From contig CANROJ010000009.1 of NCBI GenBank assembly GCA_947632215.1, positions 1 to 56,569 on the forward strand: 56,569 bases of DNA, written 5' to 3'. The DNA is from an uncultured Flavobacterium sp. GTDB taxonomy: Bacteria; Bacteroidota; Bacteroidia; Flavobacteriales; Flavobacteriaceae. The notes below the pieces were generated by a model. The model had not been told where the DNA came from and ran no database searches. It saw only the letters and a program-made list of their open reading frames with translations. A program made the translations under genes and the position numbers. This document shows positions 18,812 to 26,773 of the stretch, piece after piece. How positions within the stretch are numbered: the first letter of the stretch is position 1; every line of letters begins with the position of its first letter.

Positions 18812-19675
18812 TTCATTTACATTTACGATATATATTTTACCTCCATTACCTTTGTTACGCTCATCACAAATAAACAAGTGTTGAGTGTCTTTAAAAGATA
18901 CGGATTCCTTTTGACTAATATGATCTAGAGGGAAGTGAATAATTTCAGGGCTTTGTAAAGAAGTAAGATTCCAATTTTTTATTTGAATTAATTTTGTATT
19001 TGTAAGCAATAATATACTATGTTGCTCTGGCCAAAGAACTGCCCCTGTGATGGCTGATGTTCTGAAAGAGGAACCAGTTTTTATACTTGAGACAAATTTA
19101 GCTTGATGCTTTCCAGACTTGTTGGGAACTTGATAAATTAATGTAGTACCATCCCATGGGGAACTTCTATTTTTAGTAAAGATATAGAAGTGATTGTCAA
19201 TTAATACAAATGCTTCTGCATCGAATAGCAATTTATCTTTTTCTGGTGGGAATTTAGTTTGATTCTCGTAAGAGAAATTAATGGTTGAACAAACATTTAC
19301 AGTGTCTTTTAAAAGATCTTGCGCTTGTATTTTGAGTATACGTAAATTTTTTCTTTTATTGCTATTATTACCAAAGTCTCCAATATAGAGGTTACCTTGA
19401 GTATCGCTAGTTAACTCCTCCCAATCTATATTCTTGGCATTTACGTGGATCTTGTGGGTAATTTTACCTAGGGTATCGATTTGATATAAGGTGCTCTTGT
19501 TGCCTTTGTCTTGTAATAGCCAGAATTTACTTGTTAGTGTGTCGTAATACATCCCTGATACTTCTTTTAATTGCTTTGGGAGTAAGGCATATGTTTTTAA
19601 TGGAGTCCTTGATACAGACTCACAGCTAATAAATATGAGTAGACCTACAATAAGATAGTAGAGGTAGTGTTTCAT
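18794..19675 (-). CDS. Lipoprotein with a possible beta-propeller fold, unknown function
   Basis: This 293-residue protein has a lipoprotein signal: a hydrophobic stretch ending LLIFISC, with Cys at residue 19. The mature part has repeated beta-rich segments such as KFWLLQDKG, GNLYIGDFGNN and HFYIFTKNR. These resemble blades of a small propeller (SdiA-regulated/NHL-like proteins), but I cannot assign the family with certainty. The C terminus overlaps the end of the barrel protein gene by 18 bp in convergent orientation. No catalytic motif is apparent. Confidence 0.6.
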   Translation of the reverse strand: MKHYLYYLIVGLLIFISCESVSRTPLKTYALLPKQLKEVSGMYYDTLTSKFWLLQDKGNKSTLYQIDTLGKITHKIHVNAKNIDWEELTSDTQGNLYIGDFGNNSNKRKNLRILKIQAQDLLKDTVNVCSTINFSYENQTKFPPEKDKLLFDAEAFVLIDNHFYIFTKNRSSPWDGTTLIYQVPNKSGKHQAKFVSSIKTGSSFRTSAITGAVLWPEQHSILLLTNTKLIQIKNWNLTSLQSPEIIHFPLDHISQKESVSFKDTQHLFICDERNKGNGGKIYIVNVNELKPEA

Positions 19676-19823
19676 GAATTTTTATTTAAAGTTACAAAAA
19701 TATAGTACTTAACTTATTAAGTTGTTTTAGAATCATAGTAATAATAATTGATTATACCTGTCTTTGTTTGTCATTATTTTTGTCTAGCGTTAATTAAAAC
19801 CATTATTTGTTGAAACTTTAAAG

Positions 19824-19831
19824 TATATTTG
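19824..19831 (+). promoter_or_regulatory. Probable lepA -7 element
   Basis: TATATTTG followed by CAAAATA matches the Bacteroidetes -7 consensus and lies 121 bp before the lepA ATG. A well-spaced TTG is not evident. The remainder of the 19676-19952 gap is AT-rich and shows nothing else. Confidence 0.4.
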
Positions 19832-19952
19832 CAAAATATAGGCTAGTCTTATTTTATAATAAAATAGGAAAATCTATCCATCTTGATTATATGGTTCTGC
19901 TCGATACACATAGTAAAGAGAATCATTAATTTAAACTTTGATATAACTACAA

Positions 19953-21749
19953 ATGAAGAACATTAGAAACTTTTGTATAATTGCCCATATCGACCATGGT
20001 AAAAGTACCTTGGCAGACAGATTATTGGATGCAACACAAACTGTTACTGCTCGTGAGCAACAAAATCAGCTTTTAGATAGTATGGATTTGGAGCGAGAAC
20101 GTGGTATTACCATTAAGTCACACGCTATCCAAATGGACTATGAATATGAAGGCGAAAAATATATTCTAAATTTAATTGACACACCAGGCCACGTAGATTT
20201 TTCTTATGAAGTTTCTAGATCTATTGCTGCTTGTGAAGGTGCTTTATTAATTGTTGATGCAGCCCAAAGTATTCAGGCTCAAACTATTTCTAATTTATAT
20301 TTAGCTCTAGAGAATGATTTAGTTATTATTCCGGTATTAAATAAAGTTGATTTGCCTAGTGCAAATCCAGAGGAGGTTAGTGATGATATTGTCGATCTTT
20401 TAGGTTGTGATTATGAGGAAATTATTCCTGCTTCAGGAAAGACAGGATTAGGAGTACCAGATATTTTAAAGGCTATCATTGAGAGAGTACCTGCTCCTAA
20501 AGGTGATCCTAACGAGCCACTACAGGCATTGATATTCGATTCAGTTTACAACCCTTTCCGTGGAATAGAAGTAATCTTTCGTGTAATAAATGGAAAAATT
20601 ACTAAAGGGCAGAAAATTAAGTTCCTAGCCACAGGTAAAGAGTACTTTGCTGATGAAATTGGAACTTTAAAATTAAACCAAGTACCTAAGAAGGAAATTT
20701 TAACAGGAGATGTTGGTTATTTAATTAGTGGAATTAAGGAAGCAAAAGAGGTTAAAGTAGGGGATACAGTTACAGATGCAAAAGAACCGACTTCTCAAAT
20801 GATTGCTGGTTTTGAAAACGTGAAACCAATGGTTTTTGCTGGAATTTATCCTGTTGATACAGAGGATTATGAAGAGCTTCGTAATTCAATGGAAAAACTG
20901 CAATTAAATGATGCATCCTTGGTTTTTGCAGCAGAGAGTTCCGCAGCATTAGGTTTTGGTTTCCGTTGTGGATTCTTAGGAATGTTACACATGGAAATTA
21001 TCCAGGAGCGCTTAGAAAGAGAGTTTAATATGACTGTTATTACTACTGTTCCTAACGTTTCTTACTTAGCATACACTAAAAAAGAACCAGAAACGCCAAT
21101 CGTAGTAAATAACCCATCAGATTTACCGGAGCCTTCTAAGTTAGAACGAGTGGAGGAACCTTATATTAAAGCTACTATTATTACCAAAGCGGACTTTGTT
21201 GGCCAAGTAATGAGCTTATGTATAGATAAGCGTGGGGTTATTACTAACCAAACTTATCTAACCGAGGACAGAGTAGAGTTAACATTTGACATGCCTTTAG
21301 CAGAAATTGTATTCGATTTTTATGATCGTTTAAAAACTGTATCTAAAGGATATGCTTCTTTTGATTATTCTCCGATTGGAATGAGAACTTCTAACCTTGT
21401 TAAGGTGGATGTTATGTTAAATGCAAACGTTGTGGATGCTTTGTCTGCATTGATGCACGCTGACAATGCTTATTCTATTGGTAAGAAAATGTGTGAGAAA
21501 TTAAAAGAATTGATTCCACGTCAACAATTTGATATTCCTATCCAGGCTGCAATTGGAGTAAAAGTTATTGCTCGTGAGACAGTCAAGGCACTTCGAAAAG
21601 ACGTAACTGCAAAATGTTATGGAGGAGATATTTCTCGTAAGCGTAAATTACTAGAAAAACAAAAGGCTGGTAAAAAGCGTATGCGCCAAATAGGTAATGT
21701 TGAAATACCTCAAGAGGCATTTATGGCAGTATTAAAACTAAACGATTAA
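19953..21749 (+). CDS. lepA: Elongation factor 4 (LepA), ribosomal GTPase
   Basis: This 598-residue GTPase remodels stalled or mis-translocated ribosomes. G-domain motifs are intact: [13 protein letters not shown], the effector loop [19 protein letters not shown] and LNKVDLP. The middle and C-terminal domains show the LepA-specific [20 protein letters not shown] and, near the end, [15 protein letters not shown], which reaches into the peptidyl-transferase region. Length is typical. It stands alone, where many bacteria pair it with lepB. A stem-loop terminator follows at 21781-21821. Confidence 0.97.
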   Translation: MKNIRNFCIIAHIDHGKSTLADRLLDATQTVTAREQQNQLLDSMDLERERGITIKSHAIQMDYEYEGEKYILNLIDTPGHVDFSYEVSRSIAACEGALLIVDAAQSIQAQTISNLYLALENDLVIIPVLNKVDLPSANPEEVSDDIVDLLGCDYEEIIPASGKTGLGVPDILKAIIERVPAPKGDPNEPLQALIFDSVYNPFRGIEVIFRVINGKITKGQKIKFLATGKEYFADEIGTLKLNQVPKKEILTGDVGYLISGIKEAKEVKVGDTVTDAKEPTSQMIAGFENVKPMVFAGIYPVDTEDYEELRNSMEKLQLNDASLVFAAESSAALGFGFRCGFLGMLHMEIIQERLEREFNMTVITTVPNVSYLAYTKKEPETPIVVNNPSDLPEPSKLERVEEPYIKATIITKADFVGQVMSLCIDKRGVITNQTYLTEDRVELTFDMPLAEIVFDFYDRLKTVSKGYASFDYSPIGMRTSNLVKVDVMLNANVVDALSALMHADNAYSIGKKMCEKLKELIPRQQFDIPIQAAIGVKVIARETVKALRKDVTAKCYGGDISRKRKLLEKQKAGKKRMRQIGNVEIPQEAFMAVLKLND

Positions 21750-21780
21750 GCTTTTCAATAGTCTAGCTATTATATAAAAA

Positions 21781-21821
21781 TATAGGCTTCTTTCTTTACT
21801 GAGAGAAGCCTATATGTTTTT
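21781..21821 (+). terminator. lepA terminator
   Basis: An 11-bp stem, TATAGGCTTCT (21781-21791) and AGAAGCCTATA (21804-21814), is followed by TGTTTTTTAT. The reverse reading could also serve the convergent thioredoxin gene. Confidence 0.8.
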
Positions 21822-22129
21822 TATATAAAACGCTTAATGGTTTTATCTAGAGCTTGTATGTCCATAAAGCCAGATTGTTTCCACAATAGCTTACCTTCTT
21901 TAAATAACATCAAAGTAGGAACTCCTCTGATTTGATATTTGGAGCTGTACAAAGTGGTTAATTGTGTGTTTTTATCTACATCAATTTTAATGATAGTAAT
22001 CTTGTCTGTCATTCTTTGTTTTAATTCTACTAAAACTGGTGTTAGCATTTGACAAGGACCACACCAAGTGGCATAAAAATCAACCAAAGTTAAGGTGTCA
22101 CGTTGAATTAATTTGGTAAATGATTCCAT
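21821..22129 (-). CDS. Thioredoxin
   Basis: This 102-residue thiol-disulfide carrier has the canonical active site ATWCGPCQM near residue 21 and the cis-proline loop RGVPTLMLF. There is no signal peptide, so it is cytoplasmic. It lies 7 bp downstream of the metallo-hydrolase/rhodanese gene on the same strand, the end of a probable five-gene sulfur unit. It may reduce persulfides or disulfides produced there. This genomic role is inference; the fold and active site are clear. Confidence 0.93.
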   Translation of the reverse strand: MESFTKLIQRDTLTLVDFYATWCGPCQMLTPVLVELKQRMTDKITIIKIDVDKNTQLTTLYSSKYQIRGVPTLMLFKEGKLLWKQSGFMDIQALDKTIKRFI

Positions 22130-22136
22130 AATCTGC

Positions 22137-23561
22137 TTATTTGGTAGTATTACATGAGGAACTACATTGATTCTGTACTATAGGTAAAGAAGTTTTTTTA
22201 ATTGTTCCAAACCCCCCTATAACATCAATCATATTGTGATACCCTCTAGCTTTTAATATGGATGCTGCAATTAGTGAACGATATCCACCAGCACAATGGA
22301 TATAGAAAGGTTCATTTATTGGGAATTCAGATATGAATTCATTCAAATTATCTAAAGGAGTGTGATGTAGCTTGTCGTAGTCTAATCTAGCTGAATTAAA
22401 TTCCCCTGGTTTACGTACATCATAGACTGCTAGCGGATTTGTGATTATGTTGCTTTGAAGAGTTGTGGCCTGTACTTGATTAATACAATCGGTTGGTAGT
22501 TGTGCTTGTATCCAAGTATCCATACCTCCTTCTAAGTATCCTAGAGTATTGTCATAGCCTACTCTGGCTAATCGGGTAATAGCTTCTTTTTCTCTGTTTT
22601 GCGGGCAAATTAGGATAATAGGCTGTTGGATATCTTTAATTAAGGCACCAACCCAAGGTGCGAATTGACCATCTAGACCAATGAATATTGAACCAGGAAT
22701 ATGTGCCTTGGCGAACTGCTCACCCGAACGAACATCTAATAGTAATGCATTGTTTGCTTCTACTGCTTTTTTTAATTCTTGCGCACTATAAGGTTTATTG
22801 TTCTCTATAATAGTTTGTACGTTTTGATACCCTTCTTTGTTTAATTTTACATTCAAAGGGAAGTATGCAGGAGGTGGTTGTAGACCATCTGTTACTTCGT
22901 TAATAAACTCCTGTTTTGTCATATTTGCTCGCAGGGCATAGTTAGTTTGTTTTTGCTGACCTAAAGTACCTATAGTTTCTTTACTAAGGTTTTTACCACA
23001 GGCAGAGCCAGCACCGTGAGCCGGATAAACTATCAAGTGATCCTCTAATGGCATAATTTTGTTTCTTAGCGAATCAAATAAAGTCCCAGCTAGTTGTTCT
23101 TGTGTTAGGTTTGCAGCTTTTTGGGCCAAATCTGGGCGTCCTACATCACCTAAAAATAGTGTGTCTCCAGTGAATATGGCTATATTTTCACCATTGTGAT
23201 CTTTTAATAAGTAAGTGGTGCTTTCCATAGTATGTCCTGGTGTATGCAAAACAGTAATAGTTATATCACCTAAGTGAAATACTTCATTGTCTTTTGCTAT
23301 ATGTGCCTGGAAGCTTGGGTTAGCGTTTGGACCATAAATAATAGGTGCTCCTGTTAATTCAGATAAGGTAACATGACCACTTACAAAGTCAGCATGAAAA
23401 TGAGTTTCAAAAATATATTTTATTTTTGAGTCATTTTTTTCGGCCTTGTCTATATATTGTTGTACTTCTCTTAAAGGATCAATTATTGCCACTTCTCCTT
23501 GGCTCTCAATGTAATATGCGCCTTGAGCTAGACACCCTGTATATATTTGTTCTATTTTCAT
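22137..23561 (-). CDS. Metallo-beta-lactamase-fold hydrolase with two rhodanese domains (persulfide dioxygenase-like)
   Basis: This 474-residue cytoplasmic protein fuses an MBL-fold domain (about 1-250) to two rhodanese domains (about 255-360 and 370-465). The MBL metal motif reads ETHFHADFVSGH, with LHTPGHT, TGDTLFLGDVGRPD and VYPAHGAGS downstream, as in ETHE1-type persulfide dioxygenases. The last rhodanese has a full active loop, HCAGGYRS. The first has CPQNRE, with cysteine and arginine present but a changed loop. The C-terminal tail is cysteine-rich (CSSSC). Family members oxidise glutathione- or low-molecular-weight persulfides. Neighbours TauE, YeeE and thioredoxin support a role in sulfide detoxification. 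Confidence 0.88.
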   Translation of the reverse strand: MKIEQIYTGCLAQGAYYIESQGEVAIIDPLREVQQYIDKAEKNDSKIKYIFETHFHADFVSGHVTLSELTGAPIIYGPNANPSFQAHIAKDNEVFHLGDITITVLHTPGHTMESTTYLLKDHNGENIAIFTGDTLFLGDVGRPDLAQKAANLTQEQLAGTLFDSLRNKIMPLEDHLIVYPAHGAGSACGKNLSKETIGTLGQQKQTNYALRANMTKQEFINEVTDGLQPPPAYFPLNVKLNKEGYQNVQTIIENNKPYSAQELKKAVEANNALLLDVRSGEQFAKAHIPGSIFIGLDGQFAPWVGALIKDIQQPIILICPQNREKEAITRLARVGYDNTLGYLEGGMDTWIQAQLPTDCINQVQATTLQSNIITNPLAVYDVRKPGEFNSARLDYDKLHHTPLDNLNEFISEFPINEPFYIHCAGGYRSLIAASILKARGYHNMIDVIGGFGTIKKTSLPIVQNQCSSSCNTTK

Positions 23562-23629
23562 TTTATTTTCTTAAAACTGTTGTAAAAATAAGAAGATGTT
23601 TTGAATTCTGTGGTAACTTTAAATGTGTA

Positions 23630-24421
23630 CTAGAAAAACATCTCATTTATAAATATAAAAAAAGACATTATTAACACAAAATAGCCAAATCCTGTTTTGA
23701 GTTGAGAGTCTTTAAAAAATCGTGTTAAATACATTCCAATTAGAATCCCTATTATAGATAAGGCTGTAAAATTAAAGAGAATATTCCAACGTATATCATC
23801 AATTTGTAAGTTAGCTAGAAACCCTACTAGAGATTGGATTGTTATAATACATAGAGAGGTTCCTATTGCTGTTTTCATAGGCAATTTTAAGGAGAGAACT
23901 AAAATAGGTATAATTAAAAATCCTCCTCCCGCTCCAACACTTGCCGTAAGTATACCAATTAATACTCCTTGTAATAATAATTTAGAATAAGTATTACTGG
24001 TAGATTTACTCGGATCTCTAGGTTGTGATCTAATCATTTTTAATGCTGCAAATAACATCACAACAGCAAAGGTAAACATTATTAGAGTGTTTTTCTGTAT
24101 ATCTATTCCTAGTAAAGTAAAATGGGTTGGGATTAGTGGTAGTAGAACTTTTCTTGTGATAAACACACTAATTATGGAAGGAACTCCAAAGCCTATTACT
24201 GCTTTATAATTTACAGTTTTATAATATATATTTTTAAGTGCTCCAATAGATGTGGTACTTCCAACAATAAAAAGAGAGTAACTCGTAGCTATAAATGGCT
24301 CTATCTTTAAGAGATATACTAATACTGGTAGAGCTAGAATTGATCCTCCGCTACCAATTAAACCAAGAGAAATGCCAATGAGTAATGCACAGAAATACGC
24401 TAATATTGATGTTGGCTCCAT
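23630..24421 (-). CDS. TauE/SafE-family sulfite or sulfur-anion exporter
   Basis: This 263-residue inner-membrane protein has eight or so hydrophobic segments and the family repeats GISLGLIGSGGSILALPVLVY, read in part as GLIGSGGS, and later GILTASVGAGGGFLIIP. Both glycine-rich half-repeat motifs are intact. The family exports sulfite, sulfoacetate or related anions, or imports them in some organisms. It lies between the persulfide-dioxygenase-like gene (68-bp gap) and the Crp/Fnr pseudogene (6-bp gap), so it probably removes the sulfite formed by the pathway. Confidence 0.88.
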   Translation of the reverse strand: MEPTSILAYFCALLIGISLGLIGSGGSILALPVLVYLLKIEPFIATSYSLFIVGSTTSIGALKNIYYKTVNYKAVIGFGVPSIISVFITRKVLLPLIPTHFTLLGIDIQKNTLIMFTFAVVMLFAALKMIRSQPRDPSKSTSNTYSKLLLQGVLIGILTASVGAGGGFLIIPILVLSLKLPMKTAIGTSLCIITIQSLVGFLANLQIDDIRWNILFNFTALSIIGILIGMYLTRFFKDSQLKTGFGYFVLIMSFFIFINEMFF

Positions 24422-24427
24422 TTTTAA

Positions 24428-25100
24428 TTAATTTATTTCAATGTATTTTCGATTTAATCTAATGATTTTTTTTGTTTCTAACGTTTTTAATATTCTAGAT
24501 ATTACCACTCTAGAGGTATTTAGTTCTTCTGCTAGTTCTTGGTGGGTGTTGTTGATTATGTTGCTTTTAAAAATGTTTTGTTTGTCTTTTAATAGTTTTA
24601 ATAATCTTTGTTCTTTTTTCATAAAAGCTAAGCTACCAATTGCTCCTAAAAGCTCATACATTCGATTATTATAGCTATTTAATACAAATGCTCTCCAGCT
24701 TTTATAATGTATTAGCCAGTGATCCATTTTATTTACTGGAATAAGTAACATACTTCCCTTTTTTTCTGCAATAGATCTAATTTCACTTTGTTTTTGCCTT
24801 GAACAGCAAGTCAGGGTAATAGCGCAGGTTTCACCTTTTTCAATATAGTATAATAACAAGTCACCTTTTTTTTTGATCCTCTCTTATAATTTTAATAGCA
24901 CCAGAGATTAAAATTGGAATATATTAGATGTATTGACCTATATTCATTAGAGTTTCCTGTTCATCAAATGTTTTAAAGGTAGCTACTTTAGTTAATTCCC
25001 TAAGTAACTCAGGTTCAAATATATCTTTGAAATTGGCCTCAATAAAATCTTGCAGAGTATGATCAAGTAAATTTCTGCTCCTAAATTAATGTATTTCCAT
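24428..25100 (-). pseudogene. Crp/Fnr-family transcriptional regulator, disrupted
   Basis: The intact 3' part (24428-24859, 143 codons) carries the end of the cNMP-binding-like domain (LLLYYIEKGETCAITLTCC) and the helix-turn-helix (THQELAEELNTSRVVISRIL). The missing N-terminal half is still readable upstream: HTLQDFIEANFKDIFEPELL, TFKTFDEQETLMNIGQYI, then IPILISGAIKIIRED. It is broken by a TAA at 24924-24926, by a frame change at the nine-A run (24866-24874 on the given strand as T9), and perhaps by a TAA at 25086-25088 just after the putative ATG at 25098-25100. Removing one A restores the family sequence. The regulator of the sulfur cluster therefore looks inactive. Confidence 0.8.
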
Positions 25101-25202
25101 GATAATGACAACTTAAAATACTATTAAGGTGTTTTAGAATTAACTTAAGTAGTATTTGTTTTAGGTAGTGTCACTTTTTTTGCTGTGGTGCTTTTTTTGA
25201 TA

Positions 25203-25616
25203 TTAGTGGGGTAATTTGTCTTGGACTAGCCCATATAACCAAGTACCAATTAAAGCTCCTGCAATGCAAAATAAGACTGGAAGGAAGCCTGCTCCAAGAA
25301 TTGCAAACATTGGACCGGGACATGCCCCAGCTAAAGCCCATCCTAGTCCAAATAAACTTCCACCTATCAGGTATCTTGGGATGCTTTTTGTCTTGTTTAT
25401 AAAGATAATAGGTTGTTTATTGAAGTCTTTTAGTTTATACTTTTTTATCAATACTGTCGCCACTATAGAAAGACTCAACGCAGTTGCTATAATACCATAC
25501 ATGTGGAAACTATCAAATTGGAACATTTCATAGATTCTATACCAAGATGCAGCGCCAGATTTGAACATTCCAATACCAAAGAATATTCCTATTAGCAGAT
25601 AAATTATTTTTTTCAT
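25203..25616 (-). CDS. YeeE/YedE-family membrane protein, short C-terminal-half type
   Basis: This 137-residue membrane protein has about four hydrophobic segments. The conserved GWALAGACPGPMFAILGAGF region carries the essential-type cysteine in ACPGP. It corresponds to one half of the YeeE/YedE thiosulfate/sulfur transporter. The other half is encoded 10 bp upstream (25627-26178). The pair is probably translated together and assembles as one transporter. It stands next to the regulator pseudogene and the persulfide genes. Exact substrate (thiosulfate or another sulfur species) is not determined by sequence. Confidence 0.85.
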   Translation of the reverse strand: MKKIIYLLIGIFFGIGMFKSGAASWYRIYEMFQFDSFHMYGIIATALSLSIVATVLIKKYKLKDFNKQPIIFINKTKSIPRYLIGGSLFGLGWALAGACPGPMFAILGAGFLPVLFCIAGALIGTWLYGLVQDKLPH

Positions 25617-25626
25617 TTACTTAGAG

Positions 25627-26178
25627 TTAGAAGATTAAAGGAAATAATAAGTGAATCATAATAAGGCCTCCTATAAAGAAACCAATTACAGCCATTAATG
25701 AAGCAAGTTGAAAGTTACTCAATCCTGAGATAGCGTGTCCCGATGTACATCCACCGGCGTATCTAGAGCCAAAACCGACTAAAAAACCTGCAACGAATAA
25801 GATTACTATTGTTTTAGAATCTTGCCAAGTAAATAATTCAAGTGGTAGATAGGTTTTACCTGGATCAATAAAGCCTAAGTCTTTTAATTTTCCTACACTT
25901 TCTAAAGCGATAGGTACGCTTGCTTGGTCTTCACTTAAAAGATAGTAAGCGATAAAGCCTCCTAGAATTGTACCAATTAAGAATAATAGATTCCAACTTT
26001 GGGCTTTCCAATTTGTATCAAAAAAACTACACGTTTTACCAGCACCCATCATAGTGCACATTGTTCGTAAATTAGAGGAGAAGCCAAAAGATTTCCCCAT
26101 AAACAGCAAAAGGATTAAGCTCGTTGCTATAAAGAAACCTCCAATGTACCAAGGCCATGGTTGATATATCCAATTCAT
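25627..26178 (-). CDS. YeeE/YedE-family sulfur transporter, N-terminal-half type
   Basis: This 183-residue membrane protein is of the YeeE/YedE family, known from E. coli YeeE/TsuA as a thiosulfate importer that relays substrate along conserved cysteines. The signature RYAGGCTSGHAISGLSNFQ is present with its cysteine, and a second cysteine pair occurs in the loop near CTMMGAGKTCSFF. It is the first gene of the minus-strand sulfur unit, and its 137-residue partner follows. The divergent DsrE gene starts 162 bp away, so the intervening region should hold both promoters. Confidence 0.88.
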   Translation of the reverse strand: MNWIYQPWPWYIGGFFIATSLILLLFMGKSFGFSSNLRTMCTMMGAGKTCSFFDTNWKAQSWNLLFLIGTILGGFIAYYLLSEDQASVPIALESVGKLKDLGFIDPGKTYLPLELFTWQDSKTIVILFVAGFLVGFGSRYAGGCTSGHAISGLSNFQLASLMAVIGFFIGGLIMIHLLFPLIF

Positions 26179-26340
26179 ATTGTTAATTGTTTAATCTTGA
26201 GAGTACAAAGTTTAGCTTAAATGTTTAGTCGTACAGTAGCATGAGATACAAAACGCAATATTTTTTTTTCCTATAGTAGCAAGTTGGCAGTAATTTAGTA
26301 GTTTTATAAACTATTACTACCTAAAAAATAAATTTAAAAA

Positions 26341-26703
26341 ATGAATAATAATACAAAACATAAAGTAGTGTTTCAGTTTAATACTAATACTATATTAGAA
26401 CAAAAAGCTTTATTGACTTATGTTAATAATGTGAAGAAACATTGGGGAGAAGAAGTCTGCATTGATGTGGTTGTACATGGCCCTGGTATTGATATGTTAG
26501 TAGAGAATAAAACTATGGTAAAGGAGACTTTGATAAGTACTATGAATAAAGGGGTTGTTTTCTATGCATGTCAAAATACTCTAGAGGCTCGTAATATTTC
26601 TAAAGATGCTATTTTAAAAGGAACAGAGTTTGTCAGTTCGGGTTTAGTTACTATTATTGAAAGACAAGAGGCGGGTTGGGCTTATATTAAATGTAATCTA
26701 TAA
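26341..26703 (+). CDS. DsrE-family sulfur-relay protein
   Basis: This 120-residue soluble protein is of the DsrE/DsrF-like family, which handles protein-bound sulfur. The core HKVVFQFNTNT, VVVHGPGIDML and the single conserved cysteine in VFYACQNTL match the Bacteroidetes DsrE-like branch. It has no signal peptide, so it is cytoplasmic. It is transcribed divergently from the YeeE pair and may accept sulfur imported or mobilised by that cluster. The role is inferred from context. Confidence 0.85.
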   Translation: MNNNTKHKVVFQFNTNTILEQKALLTYVNNVKKHWGEEVCIDVVVHGPGIDMLVENKTMVKETLISTMNKGVVFYACQNTLEARNISKDAILKGTEFVSSGLVTIIERQEAGWAYIKCNL

Positions 26704-26773
26704 AAGATAATAATCTTGAAAAAGAGATTGAGAAACTACTTAATTTTGCTCTTACTAAAAAATAAATAATATT

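Noticed and set aside
26278..26330. Imperfect inverted repeat around TTTATAAA between the YeeE and DsrE genes as a Crp/Fnr operator.
   Set aside because: The arms match poorly beyond a few bases; not strong enough to call.
26704..26773. A short coherent frame (SIKDNNLEKEIEKLLNFALTKK) just after the DsrE gene, as if the protein once continued.
   Set aside because: It has no start codon, DsrE relatives end where this gene ends, and AT-rich DNA easily gives such strings.
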